Assembly: GCA_020718275.1 (NCBI GenBank)
Contig: DYSI01000023.1
Span: forward strand, 1 to 33,698
Direction: 5' to 3'
Source: Draconibacterium orientale
GTDB taxonomy: Bacteria; Bacteroidota; Bacteroidia; Bacteroidales; UBA1556
DNA: 33,698 bases
Shown in pieces: positions 1 through 9,400 of this stretch; within the stretch, counting starts at the first letter, position 1; each line of letters begins with the position of its first letter. The translations under genes were made by a program, and so were the position numbers. Below the pieces are notes generated by a model. It saw only the letters and a program-made list of their open reading frames with translations, did not search any database and was not told the DNA's origin.

Positions 1-430
1 GGACGACAAAGTTATATAATTATTTTATTTAACTTTGTCTCCTACTTTAATTTAAGGTGTCTTTTACTCATTCTACGGAATCCTAAATTTGTTTTTTTAA
101 TTTACAGATTGTCGATTAAATTCGTTTCGATTTATTGGAAAAAATGAAACACGGATGATGAATTTAGGAATTTTACATGTTTTTTTTTGAAACAATGATG
201 GAGTTTGTCATATTGTTAGAATTAGATTTAAGGCAAAGTAGTTTTGATAGTGCCTCATCTGTTTTATTAATAACAGGATTTTGAAGTATGTGATAAAAAC
301 ACAAAGTATGTTGTTTTTTTGTTGAAATAATGTTTTATCTATTATTTTTCATTTAAATAGTTGAATTATATTAAATTTGCGATTCCTATTATCAATATAA
401 ATTAGCATATCAATCTAAATACATAAAACG
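1..430. other. AT-rich non-coding leader upstream of the giant surface-protein gene
   Basis: No ORF of meaningful length lies in these 430 bases. The stretch is very AT-rich with several long T runs. It holds an inverted repeat, GACAAAGTTA at 5-14 and TAACTTTGTC at 30-39, with a 15-base AT-rich loop and no T run after it, so it may be the remnant of an upstream terminator or an operator. A second, widely spaced 9-base inverted pair (TCCTAAATT at 81-89, AATTTAGGA at 161-169) is probably chance in such AT-rich sequence. Two perfect TAnnTTTG -7 boxes occur, at 84-91 and 372-379. A long leader before a large secreted protein is plausible, but no riboswitch fold is recognisable. Confidence 0.6.
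372..379 (+). promoter_or_regulatory. Candidate -7 promoter box (TAAATTTG) for the giant gene
   Basis: TAAATTTG is a perfect match to the Bacteroidota -7 consensus TAnnTTTG. It lies 51 bases before the ATG at 431, giving a leader of about 45 bases. The upstream -33 element is poor: only TTTC at 347-350, 21 bases away. The -7 element is seen directly; its activity is inferred. Confidence 0.35.
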
Positions 431-3400
431 ATGAAGCAATTTCTACTTTTATTAAGCTTAATCTTGACTTTTGCCTTTAGCGTAAAATCACAAGTAAATG
501 TTTTCAGCGAGAATTTTGAAGGAACCAGTCTTTCCATGACCTCAAGTTCGATGACTGGGCTTAACAATTGGGCAATCAGTACAAGTCTCCATGCAGGAGG
601 TCTAAAATCAGACAGTGCTCGAGTAGCGGCAAGTGATACTACCTATTTGACCTCTTCAGCCTTTAGTACCACTGGATCTTATGTGGTGAATTTACAATTT
701 AAGCAAATTTGTAAGATACATTGGCTAGACGCCGCAATAGTAGAAGTTTCCAATGATAATGGAGCTACATGGACAAGACTCAATGGAATGTATTATCAGG
801 GTCTAGCTCAGTTTGGCAATATAGGAAATCGTTTTACGGCAGTTTCGTACGCAGTAGATTGGAATGCATCAGTAGACGCAGCTGTACCAACCAATACTTG
901 GTGGAAAACGGAGCAGTTTAATATTTCATCACTCGTTTCTAATTCCGCACAAGTGAAGGTTCGATTTGGATTAATTGATGGCGACGGAATGGGAGCCAAT
1001 TTTAATTATGGTTGGTTGTTAGATGATATTATTGTTAGTGTTCCTTCACAATTTGAAGCAACTGCAATGAGTTATAATTTACCCTATGCTTTGACCTCTG
1101 GTTGTGGACTTAGTAATGAAACCGTACAAATAAAAATTCTTAATTCGGGTGCTGGCATTATCAATGGTAATTTAACTGCTAGTTTTCAAAGAGATGGAAG
1201 TGCTGCTGTAACAGAGACGGTTTCACAATCAATCAATCCCACCGATTCTTTGCTTTACACCTTTAATACGGCTATCAATTTATATTCTTCCGTCGACACG
1301 CTTTATCCAATTAAGGTTTGGGTGAGTTTAGTTGGCGACCCAAATCAAACTAATGATACCATCATCGATACCCTTGCAAGCCGTGTGCCTTTGTCACCAC
1401 CTGTGATTACTGATCCCACCATTCCTTTTAATACCAGTGTTACCCTGCATGCAATCCATACTGACACTTTATTTTGGTATTCTGATCCTTTAGCACAAAA
1501 TCAGCTATCGATGGGGCAATATTTTACCACTCCTGTTTTATTAGATACCACTATTTTTTATGTTCAAGCTAGTGGTGCTATGCCAGATGTTAAAATCACT
1601 GAAATTGTTCAGTATGAAACAGGAATGGGGGCTACTAATCCATATCCGGCATGGATAACAGGAGTTGCAAGTGGTGATTTTGATGGCGTTGAAATTACAA
1701 ATCTTGGCAATGCACCCGCCAACTTATCAGGTTGGACACTCAATTTTTATAGTACTGCCACCTCTAATGGTACGAATGGTGCCTTTACTTTTCCTATTGG
1801 TACTATTTTACCCAGTGGAGGCATTTCGGTAATTGATATTAAAAACACTTCCGCAGTAAATAATCCAGCTAATTTTTATTTTGGTGCAGGTCTTACATCG
1901 GCAAACCCTCAGTCTAGCACTGTTCAAGCATACTATATTAAGGACCTGGGAGGTAATGTAATAGATGCAGTTTCAGCCAACGGACAAGTATTTGATGCTC
2001 TTGCTACTGGCGTTACCGCAGCCGATTGGGTAGGTGTTGTTCCCTCTTCATCGGGTAAGGCTGGTATTTCGAGACTAACGTCCGACTCCGACAGTGCCTC
2101 TGACTGGGGTATTGCCAGCATTAATCCTATAATGCAAAGTTTTGGTACTTTGAATCCGGGATTAACGATAGGACAAGGCTCTAGTGGAGTTGGTACTGCA
2201 TGTCCAAGTATAGCAAAGCCTGTGAAGGTAATGATATCGGGAATGCCGATTTATAATGCAGGAGTCACCAGTATAACAAGTCCTTCAGGTGCCTATACTC
2301 AGGGGTCTATTGTGCCTGTAACGGTTAATCTTAAGAATTTTTCGGGAGACACACTAAAGAAAGTTAATATTTCGTACAGTGTGAATGGCGTTTTGAAAAA
2401 CACTTTTGCATGGACTGGCAATTTGTTGTATAACCAAACTACATCAGTAACCATCGGTACCGATACCTTCAGTGGAGGAGCTTATAGTTATAAAGCATGG
2501 ACATGGTTGCCCAATGATAGTGCCGACCAATACACTTCAAATGATACTGCCACGGGCATAGCTTATGTTTGCCTGAGTGGTACTTTCACCTTAGGAGGTT
2601 CGAGCGCCGACTTTAGCGATTTTGCAGTTTTTAACTCTATTATTTCCAATGTGGGTGTTTGCGGACCAACGGTCATCAATATTCTTCCAGGCACTTATAA
2701 TGTTCAGCTAAATTATGGTCTTATCAATGGATCTTCTAACATCAATCAATTGACTTTTCAATCATCAACAGGAGTAAATACTGATGTGGTATTGCAATAT
2801 GCTGCTGCTAGTACTGCTGATAATTTCGTGGTTAAGTTGACTGGAACTCAATATGTGAATTTTAAAAACTTAACTATCGAAGCTAGCGGTACAACCTACG
2901 GCTATGCACTACTATTACTGAATGGAGCTAGTAATAACTCATTTGAGGGAAATATAATACGATCCATTACAACCGTTAGTTCATCTAGTAATCCTGTAAG
3001 ACTTTATGGTGGAGGAACTCATTATAATAGTTTCAAAAATAATATTATTAGCGGTGGGTTTTATGGAATTTATGCCTATGGCTCTAGTTCAACCGCTAAG
3101 ATCAATGGAAACCAATTTATTAATAATGATATTTCTGGTTTCTATTATTACGCTACTTACCTTTTTTATCATGATTCTTTGCAGTTTCTTAACAATAGTG
3201 TTCATGACGGAATCAATACTACTCAATACGGTATAAATGCAAATTATTGTGATAATTATTCCAATTTATCCAATAATAAGGTAGTCTTATTCCCATCCTC
3301 ATACGCCTATGCCATGCGAGTTGCTTATAGTAATTATACAAATCCAGCCTTGGGTAGAGTAATAGTATCCAATAACATGATAAGTATTGGTTCAGGTACT

Positions 3401-6400
3401 ATCACTAATTATGGATTGTATGTATTTTATTCAAGTAATACGCACGTATTGTACAATAGCATACATATCGAATCGGGCGGGGGAAGCAGTCGTGCACTTT
3501 ATCAAAATGGTACAACTACGGTTACGGGGCAAATTTTTAAGAATAATATTTTCTCCTCGAAAGATGGATTTGCGGCATACTTTAATACTCCAGCAAGCAT
3601 TAGTTATTGCGATTATAACGACTACTATTGTACCACTGCCACATTAGCTTATCATGGAGGGAATATTGCCACCCTGGCCGCATTGCAATTAGCAAGTGGA
3701 AAGGATTCAAACTCAGTTGCACTAGATCCATTATACACTTCAATTAGTGATTTACATGCTAGTGCTTTGGGTATTAATGCCGCAGGAAGCCCTGATTCAT
3801 TGGTAAGTATAGATTATGATGGTTTCCCACGGGATGTTACCACTCCTGATATCGGTGCCGATGAGTTTATTATGTGGAATGATGATGCTGGGGTTTTAGC
3901 CTTAGTTTCTCCTGTAATTGCTTGTCCAGCTTCTAGCTCATCCATTGAAGTTAAGGTAAGAAATTTTGGTATTGATACGCTGTTTACGGCCACAGTTAAT
4001 TGGAAAGTTAATGGTATAGCTCAAACTTCGTATATTCTTTCTGATACACTTTTACCTGGGCAAACCGCCAACGTAGTTTTAGGGAATTATGTATTTCAAG
4101 ATTCTATCAATTATGTTTTAAATTTTTGGACCACCAATCCTAATGGAGTGGTTGATTTGAATAACCCAAACGATTCCTTGAATTTCCCATTTTTTAAAGC
4201 AGCCTTAGCCGGAGGAACCTATACCATTGGCTCAAATGCTAGCAATGATTTTCCAAATTTTGCAACTGCCATTGATTATTTGACGAATTACGGCATTTGT
4301 GGATCGGTAGTATTCAATGTTGATTCAGGAACTTATAATGGTAATCTGCTTATTTCTAATATTTTAGGTACTGATGCAAATAATACTATCACTTTCCAAT
4401 CAACGACCTCAGACAGTACCGATGTTAAGATAGTTTCATCTTCAGCAAGTACCATTAGCTTTATCGGGGCCTCATATATCAATTTTAAAAACATTTCAGT
4501 TATAAATAGTTCGGCTAGTCAGGCGGTTGCAATAAAGAATGGAACTCATCACCTTGCATTTAATAATTGTGTTATTCGAGTGCCGCTTTCTACTTCTAGT
4601 GCTGTTGCTCCGATTTATAATTATACGGGAATAGATTATAACTTAACCTTTACAAATAATGCCATCATTGGCGGTTATTATGGGGTTTATAATTATGGAG
4701 GTTCATCCACTAGTTTAGAAAGCTCCAATGTTTTTAGCAATAATATTATTTCTGATTTTTATTTATCTGGATTGTATAATTATTATCAAGATTCAATTAT
4801 AATTAACGGAAACAGAATAAGTAATTCTGCGGCTTCTGCTACCAATTACGGTATCTATGCATATTATTGTGATGATGCCATCGAAGTAAGTAATAATGTG
4901 ATTAAGTTGAACGGTGCTGGAACACAATATGGGGTGTATTTATATTATTGTGATGCTAGCGTTGGCAGCCATGCAGTAGTAGCAAACAATATGGTTTCGA
5001 TAATTAATAATAGTACCAAATACGGAATTTATTCTGCCTATGGTACCAATCATGATTATTTTTACAATTCCATTAATATATCAGGAACAGGTGCTTCTTA
5101 TGCGATGTATTTTAATGGCTATGCTGGTCATAGTATTAAAAATAATAATTTAATCAATGGAGGCACTGGAACTGGCACTCGTTACGCGCTTTATTTGAAT
5201 AGCGCTTATCCACCAGCATCTGATTATAATAATATCTATTGTGCCAATGGCAATGCTGCTTTTTGGGTCTCAGCCAAAGCAACTTTAGCTGATTATCAAA
5301 CAGCCTCAAGTCTTGATGCTCATTCGGTAAGTCTTCCAGTAGTATTTTTTGCGCCAAACAATCTACATACCGTCAGTTCAACCGTTAATGGCTATGGTAC
5401 ACCAGTCTATATCACCCATGATATCGATGGAGATTTACGAAATACCTTAACACCAGATATTGGCGCTGATGAATTTGATCCACCAGCACAAGAAGCAGCT
5501 TTGATTGAAGTTTTTGAACCCACTACCAGTTGCGGAATGGATACTGTTGAAGTAAAAATAAAAATTGCCAACTTCGGATTAGATACTATCTCGGGTAATT
5601 TAACGGCAAACTATTCAATACTAGGCAATGCCAATGTGGTGACCGAGAACATAAGCACCATGATTTTACCCGGTGATACGCTTGATTATACCTTTATTGG
5701 TAAGGCAATTATTAGTTCGCCAATTGATTCTACCTTTTATCTAAACAGTTGGATTAGCCTCACTGGTGATCCAATTCAGCTAAATGATACAATCTTAAAA
5801 GTATTTAATAATAATACGATTCCTTCGGCACCAGTAATTAGTAGTTCAACAACTACTTATGGCAATACCGCTTTGATATCGGCAACGGCTATAGGAACTA
5901 TCTTATGGTTCGCAACGGATACTTCGATGTCTCCAGTCGGACTTGGAACTTCATACACCACACCTGTGCTATTCGATACCACTCAGTTTGTTGCCAAGGT
6001 GCTTTCGACGAATGGTTGCTATAGCGATTATTCATATACCAATGTCATCGTAACTGGAATTCCAACTGGTGAAGTAGGAATAGCTGAGATTTTGGTAAAT
6101 TCCGGTTGTGGATTAGACACCAACGAATCGGTTACGATTCGCGTATTTAACAATGGAACACAAACGGTAAATACAAACTTAACGGCTCGTTATAAGATTA
6201 ATGCCAATGCCTATACAAGTTTTGAAACAATCAATATTCCAGTGCCATCGCAAGACACCATTGATTATGTATTTATCAATAAGGCCGATCTTTACGCATA
6301 CAATGCAGATACTGTTTTCAAAATTAAAGCAGAAGTGCTATTAACGGGCGACCCATATCATACTAACGATACCTTAACTTTATCTGGCATTGAATCTAAT

Positions 6401-9400
6401 TTAACAGCGGTTGATCCAATAGTAGTTTCTCCTCAATCGCTTGCCTATGGTGCCTCAGTTACTTTGACTGCCACTAGTCTCGATACCTTAATTTGGTATG
6501 GAACAGATACTTCCACAGTGGAGGATTATGTAGGTCATTATTATACAACGCCTTACCTCTATGCAGATACTACCTTCTACGTAGAAGCAGTTTTGGGAGC
6601 TAGCTATGGCGCTGCTGGAACTAATATTGCACCATTAGCAACCGCTAGTGCAAGTAATTGCAGTACTGGGCCTTGCGGTGCACTGAATGATTTGAATTTA
6701 GGCGTTTGTGGAACTCAATTGATGTGGATTTCAACTGCTTCGCCACCATCTTCGGTTCCTCATACCGATTATATAGATTTTGAATGGATCGCACCACAAT
6801 CGATTAGCGGAATGAAAATTCATCATGCACAAACGACTACTCGATTACTTTCTGGCGGAGAATTATATTATTGGAACGGTAGTGCTTGGGTATATTTCTA
6901 CACCTTCACCAATTTGCCAATGCAATGCGAAAATATGGTGATGTTCCCTTTAGTAACTACTACCAAGTTTAGGATTACCACTTTCCAAACGAGTGGAACT
7001 CAATTATCGAATCCTAATTTTAGAGAAATTGAAGTTTTTGCTGCTGCTACTGGTTGCGCAAGTAATAGGATACCAATACAAATCAATGTGGCATCGCCAC
7101 CAGCAGTAGATGCCGGTATTTATTCTATTGACTCTCCTTCATTAAGTTCACCATCAGGAGTAAATACGCCAATTCAAGTGAAGCTTAAAAACTTTGGAAC
7201 TTCAACGCTTACTAGTGCTAGCATCATTTATTTCTTAGATAATGTGCCAAAAGACACCTTTGCTTGGACCGGAAGTTTAGCGTTCAATCAGGTTTCATCT
7301 CCAATTACTATTTCATCCGATGTTTTTGTTGGAGGTTTACATACCATAATGGCTAAAGTGATTAACCCAAATGGCATAGTGTCAGGGGTAAATCCTAACG
7401 ATTCAATGATACTTGCTTTCTCAGCTTGTATGAATGGAAACTATACCGTTGGAGGGGCAAGTGCGGATTTTGTGGATATCTATACTGCCATTTCAGCAGT
7501 ACAAACTGCTGGTGTTTGTGGGCATGTGGTATTTTTACTCATCCCAGATACTATTAACGGTCAATTGATAATCCCTGCAATTGCTGGTTTGGATTCTAAT
7601 AATACCGTAACTTTCCAATCTGCTACAGGTGATAGTACCGATTTTGTTATTCAATATGCAGCTACTGGAACTGCAGATAATTACGTAGTGCGCTTTGCCG
7701 CCAGCAAGTACATCACGCTCCGTAAAGTTACTATAAAAGCGCTTGGTGCTACTTATGCCTATGGGGTGGAACTCACAGGTGGAGCTAGTTACAATACGGT
7801 TGAGAATTGCTATATTTATTCTGCAGTTTCAACTTCATCCTACGGACGCCCACTGGTTATTACTGGTGGAACTAATAATAAATTTAACACCATTAGCAAT
7901 AATATCATCGATGGTGGTTATTACGGTATTTATTTGAGCGGGTCTAGTTCATCGGCGCTTGATAAAGGGAATAAAATTTTGAATAACGACATCAAGAATT
8001 TTTACTACTACGGTCTTTACTTGTATTATCAGGATTCAGTACAAGCCATTGGAAACTATATTCATGATGGTACAAATTTGTATCAGTATGGTATGTATAC
8101 TTATTACATATTCAATGGATTTGATATTAGTAAGAATATTATTGATTTGAATCCAGCATCTTATGCCTATGCCATGCGCATCTACTTTGCTAATTATTAT
8201 TCAATTACTACAAATCCTCGAAATGTAGGAAAAGTATATAACAATATGATAAGCATCAATAGTGGAACTGGAATTAATTATGGTTTGTATGATTACTATT
8301 GTGATAAGGTTGAATATTATTTTAATACTGTAAATATTTCTAGCGGAGATTTGAGCTCTAGGGCATTATATCAATACAATACAAGCTCCAATACGATTGG
8401 ACAAACCCATATCAATAACATTTATTCTAATACCTCTGGTGGTTACGCAGCTTATTACGGCACCCCTGTTTCGGTAAATAATGCTGATTATAACAACTAC
8501 TTTGTCACTGGAACAAAACTAGCTTATTGGAATGGTGATAAGGTCGATTTATCAGCATTACAAACCGCTAGCGGATATGATACTCATTCTAAATCAGTTG
8601 ATCCAACGTATTACTCCAACACTAATTTACACTCCAACGCTCTGCTTTTGGATGGTGCCGGATTTAGTATTAGTGGAATTACTGAAGATATTGATGGACA
8701 TTTAAGGTCTACTACTCCCGATATTGGCGCAGATGAATTTACAACATCACCCAATGATGCCGGAGTTTTTGGAATATCAAGCTCTACCACTCCTGCCTTA
8801 TCAGGAACTCATCCCTTGAAGGTGAAAATTAAAAACTATGGTACTGACACCTTGCAAACAGTTAATGTGAACTTCTCCTTGAATGGCGTACTAAATACTA
8901 CTCCATTAACTTGGAATGGAAGTTTGCTCCCAGGGGATACTGTTCTTAATCTGAATGTTGCCAATGGTAGTTTTATCACTGGAAACAATCTAGTGAAAGC
9001 CTGGACATCTATGCCTAATGGCGTAATCGATGGTCAAACCATGAATGATACTTTGCACACCAGTATTTATGGTTGTAGTAATTTCTTACATGGAACCTAT
9101 ACTGTAGGGGGCGCCACAGCCGATTACCCCACTATTAGTAGTGCCGTTGATGCCCTTAATATTTGCGGGATTGATAGTGCGGTAGTTTTCTTGATTAATC
9201 CAGGAAATTATAACGAGCAATTTGAGCTTACAGCCATTAGCGGAGCAGATAGTTTGAATACCGTTACTTTTACCTCCTCACTTTACGATAGTACGAGTGT
9301 AAATATCAATTATAGTCCCGGCGGATTAAAACCCTATGTGGTTTCCCTTAATGGGACTGACTATGTACACTTTAAAAACCTAAGTATTGAAGTAACCAAC

